Of a stretch of 64,000 nt of DNA, positions 51,605 to 63,219 are shown piece by piece; within the stretch, counting starts at the first letter, position 1, and each line of letters begins with the position of its first letter. Where the stretch lies: the NCBI GenBank assembly GCA_907165135.1, contig OU015568.1, positions 5,774,501 to 5,838,500 on the forward strand, read 5' to 3'. The DNA is from Oikopleura dioica (lineage: Eukaryota; Chordata; Appendicularia; Copelata; Oikopleuridae). Below the pieces are notes generated by a model that was given only the letters and a program-made list of their open reading frames with translations, had not been told where the DNA came from and ran no database searches. The position numbers were made by a program, and so were the translations under genes.

Positions 51605-54600
51605 TCACTCCTCGGGGCAAGAAGAATTTATTGGGACAATAATTCCATTCGCGCAGCAGTTTTCGTTGTTGATTTCGAATGTTGATGACTTGGATAAAAA
51701 CAGATTAGCTTGATTCGATCGGTTCATTAAGCCGCTAATTCAAAGTTGATATAATAAACATACCCCACAACAGAAGGCAAAAGGATCGCTGAGATCGTAC
51801 AAATGTCCGCCACAACAACCTTGAATCTGAAAAATGAGAATGAAAATGAGCTCCTTATTGTTTGAAGAAATACCTCTGAATTGTATTTTTTGCTCCCACA
51901 GCAAGAATCTGTCTTCACCAGCTCTACGAATTTGTCTTCGCTGGATCCCATCAGCAACTGCCCGGTGAAAACGGAGGCGAGAAAATCGGGAGAATTAGGA
52001 GCCATGATCTGCTCGTCGTGGAGGGCGAAGACGGAAACGGTGTATTCATCGTAGGGATCGTATTTTTGCCCGGAAAGAGCAAACTAAAAATTTTCATGAA
52101 AAATTTTTTTGAAAGTTTTTTCACCTCTTTTGTATTTTGATTGACGTCCACAATCCATGGTTTTTGATCAATAACGCTGGCAAACGGCGCGAAGACCAAT
52201 CTGTATCCATTTTCCGGCTTCTTTGCTCGCGGATGCTCCCACGTGACCTCCAACTTTGGCTCGCCAAAGATCCCTCTTTTGACTCGCAGCGCTTCTGGAC
52301 GGAGATAGGTGGGTACTTGGCAGTTTTGTTGATGCGGGAAGTGGCCTTTTGCATCCGCAACGGCGACGCTGATGGTTTCTGCTGGGCCCTCGACGTTGTC
52401 CACGACGAATCGGATGCTGATCGTGTAGACCACATTTTGATACAAGCCTTGAAAAAATATAATAATAACAGGCCTCAGCAACCTTTGTAGAATACGGTAT
52501 TCTAAATACCAAAGTCTGATTTTAAGGAGCTAAAATGAAAAGCCGCATAGCGGCATTTTCTAAAAATAAGCCGCGGAGCGGCTTCGATTTCAAAAAAGCC
52601 GCTTAGCGGATTCAAATTTAAGCTCGTCAAAACCTGACTCAGGTCTTCTAGGTAAGATTCCGAACTTAAGAAATAAACTGGGGGTAAAAGTTACCTTCAA
52701 GAGTCGCTTGAGTATCCCAGGCATTGGGAAAGAAAGTCGGCGATTTTGTGTAACCTTGAGGAGTATTCGGCGAGTACTCGATTTTGACTCAAAAAGCTTT
52801 TTTCAAGTGAATATTTTCAACAATCATTTCTTGTTCCGAAGCGTTTTCAATCAATGTCTACCAGACAAACGAACGTCATTTTTCATAAAAACATGAAAAA
52901 AAGAGGGGGCGCCTTAATTTTTCATCACGTTTTTTTTCATAACGAAAAAAGGGCTGGCTCCCGTTTCGTTGTGTGATGAAAATAGTCGGCGTCAGGATAG
53001 GAAGGGTTGTTGACGATAAAAATTCAAAAGGGTTGACGGTGAAAATAGTGATAGAATCACGTTATGTGTTTCAAAATATTGTTGGTGATTAGACACGGTT
53101 TCTCTAATTTTAGACTTATGCTAAAAATCCATTTAACAAGAAACCGCAAGTGCTGTTTTATCAGCCCAAGAGAGGTGATAATGATATCATAATAAATTTA
53201 CATAAAATGTCGATTTTTTAGAAAGATTGAACGCTTCTAAGGTCGAAAACCTGTGTAGAAAACCCGAGTCAGGGTCTGAAAGAGCTCAAATGAAAAGCCC
53301 CGCAGCGGCTTTTTTTAAAAAAGAAGCCGCGAATCGGATCCGCAAATCTGACAATTGCGGCTTCTTTTAAAAAAAGCCGCTGCGGGGCTTTTCCTTTCAG
53401 CTCTTTCAGACCCTGACTCAGGATTTCTGCACAGGTTTTTGACTCGAAATTTTCGGGGAGGTGTCTGGAACCGACAAAAAAATTTCGACAAATTTTGCGT
53501 GGAAATTGTCAACCAATCAGAAGCCTGGATCGGCAAATCATCAGTCGAGTAGCCGCCCACGCAAAATTTGTCGAATATTTTTTTTTGTCGGTTCGAGACA
53601 CCATCCCAAATTTTCGAGCCGAAATCAATATTTTTTGTCTTTAAAAATTTGAAAAAGCTTTCCTGAATCATAGTCAATATTCGGATTTTCCCACCCAACA
53701 ACGACATTCGCTCTTTCCAAATCCGAAATGCTCTCTTCAACAATTTTCAAATTCGCCGGCTTTGGAGGCAACGACGTGACTTTGAAATTCAGCGGCGGGG
53801 ACCAGGCTTCGTTGGTCGGATTTTCGCAATCGTCGCAGGCAACTGATTGGATTTTGTAATCCATTGAGACGCCTTTGCCGATGGTGAGTTGAATGCCTGT
53901 TTCGGTGGTGAAGTAACGCTCATTTTTGTCTCGAGCATTGGTGATGACGTATTGGTCTGGGTCGCCTTGGTCGCCGACGTAGCTTTTGAAGGGTTCAAAT
54001 ATTTTGCCGATCAAACAGGGCGACATGAGGTATCGGCAACCTTTAAAAATACCTGCGTCAGGGCTTAAAAATATTGAATAAAAAGACGCTTAGCGGCTTT
54101 TTTAAAAACGAAGCCGCGAAGCGGCTTCGCAAAATTATTTCTCTGATTAATTTCGAAATTCAGGCGAAGCCGCTTCGCGGCTTCGTTTTCAAAAAAGCCG
54201 CTACGCGGCTTTTTACAAATGAAACCCTGACTCAGGTTTGCTACACCGGTGTCCGATACCGGGTTTTCCCAGCAAAGAATCTTTGAACCCTGGCTTGGAG
54301 GTTGCCATTCGATCCAAACTGTCGAGGAAAATCTTCCAACTGTAACGACCTTTTCGACTGCTCTAGGACTAGTCCACGCGGTGAAAATGCTCTCTTCGCC
54401 TTCATCTGTTTTCGAAACCGGCGTTACGGAAATTTCGTATTTTGTGTGAGGCTTGAGCTTGTCCACGGCCATCGATGGTCGGTCGTTTTTTATTTTGAGC
54501 TTGGAGCGACCGGCTTTTCTGCCAGTATCGCTGTCGGTGATCGTGACTTTCCAGTCGGAAACGGAATCGGATCCGATCGTGTCCCAGTTGAAAAAGAGAC

Positions 54601-54802
54601 GGGTTCCTCGAGTCATGAAAATGTTGAAATTTGTGATGGATGCATCAAGTAATGCATCGGAACCGACTAAATAGCAAATTTTGAGCCAATATTTTTCAGA
54701 AATTCTAGCAAAAAGAGCTCGAGATTGTCGATTTCTCGAAAAAAATCTCTTTCGCACTGATTTTTTACCTGAAAAAACTGACAAAATAGAAGACAGCTTC
54801 AT
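51605..54802 (-). CDS. Secreted protein with fibronectin type III domains and C-terminal CCG repeats
   Basis: Signal peptide MKLSSILSVFS from ATG 54802, then FN3 modules: ASITNFNIFMTRGTRLFFNW...LKPHTKYEISVTPVS; a second in VWIEWQPPSQGS...QLTIGKGVSMDYKIQSVACD; a third in PPKPANLKIVEES...; a fourth in LRVKRGIFGEPKLEVTWEHP...YDPYDEYTVSVFAL. The last exons give short Cys-pair units: TDSCCGSKKYNSE, IQGCCGGHLYDLSDPFAFCC, NENCCANGIIVPINSSCPEE. CCGG-x-LYD repeats resemble galaxin-type modules. Likely an extracellular matrix or adhesion protein. Three introns hold Family-1 copies (one also a Family-2 copy), which explains the 3.2-kb length of the locus. Confidence 0.78.
52469..52660. repeat. Family-1 element in an FN3-gene intron
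   Basis: Left end AGGCCTCAGCAACCTTTGTA, core GAAAAGCCGCATAGCGGC, AGCCGCGGAGCGGCTTC and AAAGCCGCTTAGCGG, right part CAAAACCTGACTCAGG. Ends are more diverged than usual. Confidence 0.8.
53243..53446. repeat. Family-1 element in an FN3-gene intron
   Basis: AACCTGTGTAGAAAACCCGA with GTCAGGGTCTGAAAGAGCTC on the left and GAGCTTTCAG-like, CCCTGACTCAGG and TTCTGCACAGGTT on the right; core AAGCCGCGAATCGGATCC with near-perfect hairpins of AAAAGCCCCGCAGCGGC. Confidence 0.88.
53459..53612. repeat. Family-2 element directly beside a Family-1 copy
   Basis: GGTGTCTGGAACCGACAAAA at the left, TTTTTGTCGGTTCGAGACACC at the right, internal TTTCGACAAATTTTGCGTGG and CCACGCAAAATTTGTCGA arms, CCAATCAGAAGCC centre. 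It begins about 12 bp after the Family-1 copy ends, in the same intron. Confidence 0.9.
54028..54265. repeat. Family-1 element in an FN3-gene intron
   Basis: TCGGCAACCTTTAAAAATAC with CTGCGTCAGGGCTTAAAA at the left; two hairpin cores of AAGCCGCGAAGCGGCTTCG and GAAGCCGCTTCGCGGCTTCG; CCCTGACTCAGG, TACACCGGTGTCCGATACC at the right. Confidence 0.85.
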
Positions 54803-55372
54803 TTTCTCTGATTTTTCTTTTGAAAATAAAAAAATTTATAAAAGGCGAATTGATAAGAAAGGTCAGCAGCGTAGTGTGAAAGGCTACTGGGGCTAGAAAT
54901 GGGACCGATACGGAGCGCAGCGGCTCCTGAGCGCTGCTTAGTAGAAACATCAACGTGGTCACAACACACAACCGAGCAAATCCGGGGGTCCCGATCCCCT
55001 AATGTCTATTTTTCCTTGATACAGCTGAAAACTCACTTCTGATTGATATTTTTTCGTCATTGTATATTTCAATCTTTACTAAAGACGAAAAATTTTAAGT
55101 AAATTTTGCTCATTGAAATCCTTATTTATTTTAAATAAAAAATTCATCAATAAGAACCTTGATAAAAATAAGGGTGTCGAAATCTTATCTTGTTCAAAAT
55201 TCCAGATTCCCATGATCCGACCGCCGCGTCAAAAACTACATTGAATGTTTGAAGTGTTCTTTTTTACTCAGAGTTCGCTTGAAATTTGCCGAGTCTTAAA
55301 ACTGAAATTGTTTTTCCACTAATTCCATTTTTTCGTCATGACAAAAAATTTTCCAGTGATGAATTGAAAGAA
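54803..55372. other. Divergent spacer with a GC-rich structured block
   Basis: 570 bp. Positions 54865-55005 are much more GC-rich than the surroundings and contain GAGCGCAGCGGCTCCTGAGC GCTGC and CCGGGGGTCCCGATCCCC-like stems. This could be a small structured RNA or a relic of one, but I cannot match it to a known class. The rest is AT-rich promoter sequence for two divergent genes, with an isolated AAGGGTGTC at about 55170. Confidence 0.35.
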
Positions 55373-58235
55373 ATGATTTTTCTGAAATTTTTTCTCTTGA
55401 ATATAGCTGTTGGGGAATTACAGTCAGAGAATTTTAGTAGGAGAAGAGTAAGAAGACAAGAACTGCCAGAAGAACCGGATAAAGAAGATGTAACTACTGA
55501 TTTTACGGAAATTACGCCGTGGACAGATAACTCGACTGATTTTTCTTTTTCGACGGATGCTGAAACATCGACGGAAAATGCAACTTATATTACAGAAACT
55601 CTTGAAACAACAGAAACATCAACCGAAAACTCGACTTTTGACTATGAAAGTGCGGGAACGGAAGTTTTCTTCACAGGGTCGACAGATTTTCTACCAACAA
55701 CGGAGTCGTTAACAGATTCATCGACAGTAATGAGTTTTGCGACGGAGAATTCTTCTTTTGAGCCTGAAACGACTGATATTTTGGAAACAACGGAAGAAAC
55801 TTTGTTAGAAAACACGACTGAAGTGTATTTTTCTGAAATTTCTTCAGAAGTTTCGACAATATCGAATGCTTATTTAACCGAAGAAACCTCTTTAGAGCCC
55901 GCAACAAGCGATTCTACCGATATTCTTAAGACAACAGAAGTAAGTAGCTCCGAAAACTCGACTGAAGAATCTTCAACGACTGATTTTCTGACTTCCTTCG
56001 CACCAGAAACTTTCACTGCTGTGGAAGAAACTGGCGCAACAACTGATTTTCAAAGCTCATCAGAATCACTCACAACCAGTGGCTATTCGTTTACTGATGA
56101 AATTTCTTCGACCGAATTCAATACTGAAGAAACCACGGAGACTTTCTTTTCTGCAACTACAGAAGAACCAATAACAAAAAACCAAACGGAAGATAATACT
56201 GTGACTTACCCTTATTCGACGGTAAGCTCAACTGAGATTCCAAGAACTGATCTTTCAACAGAATCGATGATAACCACTTCAAACTCAACAGAAACCATCG
56301 AATCAACCGAGGCGTTCAACTCATTAGACCCAACTTTTTGGCCAACTGAGGCCTCAACCAGTGATTTGACCTCAATCACTGCTGAATATCCAACTGCTTC
56401 TCAATCTGGAGCATATTCAACTTCAGACAGTTCCATCACAACCACTGTTCTCACTACAAAAGCTCTAACTGAGACATCAGAACCACCCTCGTCTCAATCG
56501 ACTGATGGTCCTTTCTCCACAGAAGGCCCGATAACCACTACTTTTCAAACAACAGAGGCGACAACTCAAGATCATTCTACATTGAATTGGACGTCTGAAG
56601 CTCAGACTCAAGCAACAGCTGCAGCATCCGAGCTATCTACTTTGTTCTCGCAAACAACAGCTTTAGATACTTCAACAGAAGATTCGACAGATAAAACAAC
56701 TAGCTATGAAGACACTACCGCAATTTATACAGGAACAGAAGAACTTTCAACTGAGACACAATCTTTTGCTACCTTCACAACCGATCATTATTTTACTACT
56801 GGAACAATTGGCCTTTCAACTGATTCGATGACTACTTCTCTTGCTCAAACAGATTTGACAAGCGTTACATCAGACTACGAGACTTCATCAGAAGTCCCGA
56901 TTTCCTCTTTAACGTCCATCGAAATGCTAACTACGAATGCTTCTGAATCAACAACAGAAATTATCGAACAGACGACGATTTATTCTTCAGTATCAACTGA
57001 GTTCACAACCGAGTCGTCTTCAACTGCCTCCTCGTTCACAACTCAGGAAGTCATCTCAACGACTCAAGCTGAAACACTCCCTTCAACTGGGCAAACAACT
57101 GATTCAGCAACAATGACGACTGATCGATTATTAACGAGTTCTCAACTTACAACCTCTCTTCCTCAAGTCTCAACGACAGTGATGACAACGATGACAACAA
57201 TAACCGATCAAGTTTTAACTACTTTAGAGACAATAACAGAAGGTACGACATCAACAACATCTTCAACTACTTCGACAACATCAACAACGTCCACAACAAC
57301 GTCGTCAACGACGTCAACAACAACTTCAACCACCTGGACAACATCAACCACAACAACATCAACAACGACTTCAACAACGACTACCACAACATCAACAACT
57401 TCGACGACAACGTCAACAACAACAACAACGACAACAACGACTACAACGACAACTTTACCCCCTCCCGTCTCCTACACTGTCGAAGATCAAATCAGCCTTC
57501 AAAGCACAGCATGGAATGAGGATTATTCCGATTTGACTAACCCGAGCTCCAAAAAGTTGGCAGAGGACATCGAAGCGGATGTAAAAATCATCTTGGAAGC
57601 TGATTCCAGTTCAATTGAAAAAGTTACTGTTTCCGTTCAAAGCCTTGAGCCAGCTCAAAGCCGAGATGGTGGTACTACGGCAAAATTTCAGTAAGTAGCT
57701 CTTGGAGATTTGTTTTTTCATTCGCGTTCTAGAGTAACAGGAGAAATGAGAGGATCGGATGATGAATTTATTGCTGCTTACAACTACAGGTTCGAAAACG
57801 CGAACGTTTTTCCGCTAAAAGTCATCGAACGAGGTAGAAAAAATCAAAATGACAGATGTTGAATATATTTCTAGCTGACCTAGCCAACAAGCAACCAATA
57901 TCTAGCGACAATTTTGTCGTTGATGAAAACAGTAAGTCATTTTTAATCTCAAAATGATTATCTAAATCGCATTCAAGCGTTAATGATCATAATCATCGCC
58001 GTCTCAATCGCAGCATTTATTCTCATCGTTGTCATCGTCACGTCGGTTTGCTGCTATTGCCGGGTAATCAAACTGCATGACTCAAATTTTAACCCCTTTG
58101 AAGCACAAAAGAAAGAAGGATGATATGAAAAACGACCGTCTTTCAACACTAGACCGAGGTCCCATTGAAGATGGTTTCTTTTATAGAATCGAGAATGGAA
58201 TCAGAATATCTACTCCGACCGAAAGGCTAATTTAA
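55373..58235 (+). CDS. Thr/Ser-rich mucin-like membrane protein with SEA domain
   Basis: ATG 55373: signal peptide MIFLKFFLLNIAVGE, an RRRVRRQ basic site, then about 650 residues of Thr/Ser/Glu-rich sequence ending in a near-pure Thr-Ser tract (57250-57460), expected to be O-glycosylated. A SEA domain follows (SYTVEDQISLQSTAWN; ADVKIILEADSSSIEKVTVS; VTGEMRGSDDEFIAAYNYRF) across a GT-AG intron. A membrane span LMIIIIAVSIAAFILIVVIV and a short basic tail with DRLSTLDRG end the protein. Mucins of this type coat epithelia. Exons 57749-57833, about 57874-57929, 57977-58060 and 58103-58235 join in frame. AATAAA near 58283. Confidence 0.88.
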
Positions 58236-58867
58236 TACTTTGTCGCTGTAAATTCTGCTGCGTTTTTAGACAAATCGATGAATAAAATATAAAAGATCAA
58301 AGCTCATGTACGGAAATACAGTTGACATGAGTTTTGGTCATCTTCCAAAAACCAAGAATTCGTCCGCTCAACAGGTGCAATCTTGCATATTTTAAATATC
58401 AAATTTAATTCTTCCGCATGAACCTCATCTCATAAAATAACCATCCAACATCAAAAAGGGCTCATTTTCGCTCATCCCTTCTTTCATCTTTTCTTGTTTT
58501 GAAAATGCTTCTTCCAAAAAAATTGTTCTTTTTTGCGACTTTCGCGATTCAAAACTTTCACAGATTTGCGCCAAGACTTGGTTATCATCTCATTAATGGC
58601 CACATGAGAGGAGGATTTCACCAGATGAATGTTTTCAAACGAAACTTCTTCGAGAAGTAATATTATTGAGAAATAATAAATTTTCATTATGTTCAACCTT
58701 TATTTTTCTGTTTGCGATCTGAGATTTCAAAGAGCATATTGAACATAAACATTCATTATTAAAATCATGTAAGGAAGCAGGGTGACTAAAATATAGAATT
58801 CTTCATGGAAACAAAACTGCATCCTTAAAATAGGGCTAATCTTCATGTCTATAACAAACATAACAAA

Positions 58868-59083
58868 GTCTGAGCTCGACAACATGTATGGTCCATCCAG
58901 TATGGTAAATCTGTGTCAGACTTCAAAACTAGGAAAATGAAAAGCCGAGGAGCGGCTTTTTCAATAACGAAGCCGCAAAGCGGTTTCGTCAGTTATAGAA
59001 ATTTTTAACTTTGGCGTCGCCGCTTTCCGTTCTTCTCTTTTTGAATCATGAGTCAGATTTTTTCTACAGGTTGGCGAGCTTCG
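58868..59083. repeat. Family-1 element, diverged
   Basis: TGAGCTCGACAACATGTATG at the left, hairpin core AAAAGCCGAGGAGCGGC and GAAGCCGCAAAGCGGTTTCG, and TGAGTCAGATTTTTTCTACA, GGTTGGCGAGC at the right. More mutated than most copies. Confidence 0.75.
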
Positions 59084-59609
59084 CCGATATTTGAGAGTAG
59101 CCCGTAACAAAATGTCATAATAAAATACGCATAATGATGAAGATGAGGGAGCAGCTTCAAACCCATTTGATTCCTTGCTTCTCTCTGATATTAGTATTGT
59201 CAGATCAGGTGTCGCCAAAATAAAGTTTCGCACCTCTCACGCTTTTTTCTGCCGCTATCTTATTTAGCAAAGGAAATACTCTTGATTTATTCGGGGAAAT
59301 TTTTTCACCCTTGAGTCTTTTTGTTTTATTTTTGGAAATCTCGGACTAGGCCCCGCCGCCGCCATGTTTGCCAACAACAAAAGACGCGATTAACTCGCCA
59401 CTCATTATGAAATTTTTATGGTCGACGATGATCGTATTTCGGAGGTCAATAAAAATGAACGGTTGTGATGAACTTGAAAAATATTTAACAAAGTAAGAAT
59501 GACGATTTTTCGTTAAAAAATTTGCAGTAGACATTTATTGCTAAGTAAATGCAGTGATACCCTTATTTAATCGTAAAATCTAAAAGATGAGACCCTTCGT
59601 CAACGTCCT

Positions 59610-60415
59610 TTAACCCGTTAACAGGCGCGAGGCCCTCTGAGGGCCTTTTGGCCTTTGGAGCGCGATAAAATGGTCTAGGCTCTTTTTTTACGAAAAAATT
59701 TTTTATTTCTGAGATATTCAATCGATTCTCTATCCATGTATAGGCTTTCCGCGCAAAAAATAGCTAAAACAGGGCTAACCCTTATGAATTTCAATGTTAG
59801 ACACATATTCTTGTAGCTCGTGAGATGCTTATTCCGAAGCACGAATAAAAACTTTCTCCGCAATGGAAAATTCTAGAGATAATCTCGATTAACCGGATTT
59901 CCGGTGTACTTTCAACGGTACCTAACTCTAAAATTTTCCATTGCGGAGAAAGTTTTTATTCGTGATTCTGAATAAGCATCTCAAGAGCTACAAGAATATG
60001 TGTCAAACATTGAAACTCATAAGGGGTTGGCCCAGTTATTAGTTTTGCGAGGAAAGCCTATCCATGTATTTGATTCCGGAAAGAATTGGCCTGAAATTAA
60101 AAAAATGAGAGTCGAAAGAAAAATTTCGATCGGCGGGAAAAAGGGAAAGCGTAATACAATGCGCTCGCGCTTTCCCTTTCTTTGAATCTCAGCGCCGAAA
60201 ATGACGTAATTTTGACCTCAAATTTAACCCACTAAACGAGCGTGAAAATGACTAAAACAACATCTAGAGAAAGATTAGACGCTTGTGAATCATCTGGTCC
60301 TCTTAGAAATGAATTTCTTAAACCAATTCACTCAGAAAAAGCCAAAATGTGCGAGGCCTTCTCACGGCCTCGCGCCCGTTAACCCCTAATATTCAGTGCC
60401 CAGTTAACGGGTTAA
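59610..60415. repeat. Large inverted repeat with TAACCCGTTAAC ends
   Basis: Left end TTAACCCGTTAACAGGCGCG, right end GGTTAA preceded by CAGTTAAC. Left GCGAGGCCCTCTGAGGGCC pairs with GGCCTTCTCACGGCCTCGCG; ATTCTTGTAGCTCGTGAGAT pairs with ATCTCAAGAGCTACAAGAAT; AACTTTCTCCGCAATGGAAA pairs with the complement near 59940. The arms are about 350 bp each around a short centre. No transposase; a foldback or non-autonomous element. Confidence 0.8.
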
Positions 60416-60549
60416 GTATCACAAATCGAAAAAATCAGGAAGTTCCATGAAATTTGCTCAAAAATATCCTGTTTTTCGAAAATATCGGAGATTTTTATCA
60501 CCCCTCTTGCTTCTGGTTCAACGAATCTGCGATTAAAAAGGCTGAAAAA

Positions 60550-62923
60550 ATGAAGCTTTCAACTTGTTTTCTCTCCACTTTTTGCTCTGCTGCTGTTTTC
60601 GACAAGCAGCCGGAAGGAGATTGGGAGGTTCAGATCGGAGAGAATCAGCATTTATGGACGGAAGAGTTGATCGAAGAGAACTGGGAAATCGAGTTTGATA
60701 TTTTGAACTATGAAGACGGGGAGAGCTCGACCTACACTGGCTTGTTATTTCTCAGGACTTGATTTAATGCGTTTTTGTACGATTCTAGAGCTGTATTTTA
60801 GCAAGTAGTGAAATCAAAGTAGCGAGACAAATAATGCCTGGGATCGCGTTTTCTCGGTCTTTCAAAAAGGCTTTACAAATGTCCTCCATTTCTCCTGGAA
60901 TTTCGAGTCGAGCAGCAAAAATCTTGTCTGCGAGTTCCCGATGAATCTTGGCGAATGGAACGCTATCAAAGTTACCAACACTCCCATCGGGCAATACACG
61001 ATCGCCGGCGTCACCGAATCCCAGATTGAAATTTCTCTCAACGGCGTTGTCCAACCCGACTGCTCGAAGAAGCAAACTTATCACGCCAAATACGGCGATG
61101 TCGCTGTAATGGCAGCTCATTGGAACTGGCAAGCACCGTCCAACGCGCATCTCAAAAACTTGAAAATCAAGTCTTGGGACGCAACTCCTCCGGGAGAGCC
61201 GATTTTTCAAGGGAAAATGGTCAAGACGCTTCAGAATGTGAAGGAATCATGGAGACTGAGCTTTGATTTGTTGAAGACGCAAGAACCAACCGAATACTAT
61301 TCGAATTTTCTGACGTTTTCGAGCAAATGCATGGAGGAGCAAAATCGAGCTGCGAGCTTGTGGCAAGGTGGTAGTACTACTTATTTTTCTGTCAATTGTA
61401 ATGATACTGATCAATCAATCAGGAAGGGCTTCGAAAAAAAAAGATAGACGAAAAATTCGTTTATTACCATATCATCGTTATTTAGGACTAAACCAATTTT
61501 TGGAAGTGAATTTTCGGATTACCAATAAGATTGCTGTATTTGGCCTACCGGCCAATCAAAACCCTTTCCATAAAAATCGGTTCCGAAAATTGATTCCGCC
61601 CGTTATTGAGTCCCCATACAGTACTAATGCCTGCAGCGATATCGCCGGGGTAGGCCGGGATATCCCCTTAATGACCTGGCAAAACGTCGTCTTTGAACAA
61701 ACAAAAATCCAAAACACGGACGCCTACCGACTTCTCATCAGCTACAACGGCGAGCAAATCGTCGACCGTGTCAACACCGCTTTCGCGCCTTTCACAAACG
61801 GAGGCATTTCGGTAAGCAAGCAGTGGGCAACTGCAGCAAGTGGATTCATCGACAACATTGACTTCCAAACTTGGGCGTTGGAGAACGAATGCGCGATGGG
61901 AACGGCGAAGTGTGATGCGAACGCGATTTGCACTGATTTGGAGAAGTTTTATGAATGCACCTGCGCGGATGGCTTCGTTGGGGATGGATTTACTTGCGAA
62001 GCGGGTAAGAAAGCCTTTCAATGAAATGAAATATCAGAACAAGTTCAAGAGAAATCTTGAAAGCGCAGAAAATCTGACAGCTTTTCAGTAATAGCAGAAC
62101 TATCTTAAGAATATACCTTTTCAATGTAGAGAAAAGATCATCTTCAGCGACATCAACAGCGACTTCAACAACGACCACCACAACATCAGCTCCCTCGACG
62201 ACAACTTCAACACCCACAACAACGACGACAACTGATCCGTGCGAGTGTAACCGAGTCGTACCAAACATGCTGACTGAGAAGGCCCTCTGGAAATGGAAAA
62301 TGATGAAGCCATATTTCACGGTAACTTGCTTGTAGTAAATAATGAGGCTAAGAAGATCATTATTCAGACAAACACCGCTTCATCGTTCACCGTTTCTACC
62401 AGTCGTGCAGCCGGACTGAATGACTATCAGGGATACTTGATCTTTTCCCGAAAGACCTGCAAGCAGCTTGTTCTGGACATGTTCCGAGGAGCAAATCCGC
62501 AGCATGCTTTCAGCTTCGAAATCATCGACAAGAGAGCTCCAAAGACCAACCATGCCATGCCAAACTACAAAGCTTTTAACGCGACTTACTATCAGGATTA
62601 TCCAAAGGAGCAGAAAGATCATCGATCCATCACCATGGGATTCAAGTAAAACCCTACCTCCTCGTCTCCTTCATTTCAATTCTAGTGTCCACAAAACCCA
62701 GCCAGATATCACCGGAAACCTGAAGAAAGACGCGTACGTTCTCCAACTCAACTACCCCAACGGCCTGCCCAATACGGTCACCTGGAACGATCTCTACAAC
62801 TGTGTCAATTATGCTCGACCAGTAACCATTCCAATGGGCCAAAATGAAATCGCCCAGTTCGGTGTTGATCCCACTTGCGACTACACAGCTTGTGTTGGCA
62901 AAAATATCATGGTTGGCTTCTGA
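60550..62923 (+). CDS. Secreted multidomain protein with EGF and Thr-rich linker
   Basis: Signal peptide MKLSTCFLSTFCSA from ATG 60550. Two similar modules (EGDWEVQIGENQHLWTEELI EENWEIEFDIL and FQGKMVKTLQNVKESWRLSF DLLKTQEP) suggest a repeated beta-sandwich domain, each with a W-x-hydrophobic-x-F-D-hydrophobic pattern; a further one starts DIPLMTWQNVVFEQ. An EGF module follows (ECAMGTAKCDANAICTDLEK, ECTCADGFVGDGFTCE), then a Thr/Ser linker (62150-62235), a Cys module and a C-terminal domain (KTQPDITGNLKKDAYVLQLN...CVGKNIMVGF). At about 62270 the frame changes within AAGGCCCTCTGG: either a 26-nt GA-AG intron or one missing base. A palindromic repeat lies in the 61.4-61.6 kb intron. Probably extracellular; family not recognised. 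Confidence 0.65.
61515..61610. repeat. Small palindrome sharing its core with the 17.8-kb foldback element
   Basis: GAAGTGAATTTTCGGATTAC pairs with CGGTTCCGAAAATTGATTCC. Its core CAATAAGATTGCTGTATTTG GCCTACCGGCCAAT is also found at about 17992-18026. Confidence 0.75.
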
Positions 62924-63219
62924 AAGGAAAAGAACTACCATAAGCTCTGCAGAAATGCCGATTCGATACTTCTCCCTTACATGTGTTTCATCCTTATTTG
63001 TCGAATAAAAATCCAAAAAACGCAGGAAATCTTGCGCTATTTTCAATTATCAGAATAACACTGTCTTAGTTTCCATAGAATATACTGAATAGAAAACCAG
63101 TTACAAGACTAATAGAAAGGCGAAATATTGAAGATGGCGAGAAATTCGACGGGCAGGAAGAGAAGAAATTCTAGAGCAAGATCGAATTTGTTCAGAAGAT
63201 TATAAAACTACCTGGAAGA

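Larger units (their letters stand above)
58236..60549. other. Repeat-rich spacer, no supported gene
   Basis: 2.3 kb between two plus-strand genes. It holds a Family-1 copy (58868-59083), an isolated GTGATACCCTTATTT (Family-3 end) near 59550 and the inverted repeat at 59610-60415. Remaining frames are short and unsupported. Confidence 0.5.

Noticed and set aside
57250-57460. Threonine-codon tract as a microsatellite or CRISPR-like repeat
   Set aside because: In frame within the mucin ORF and varied in codon order; it is coding low complexity, and CRISPR arrays are not expected in an animal genome.
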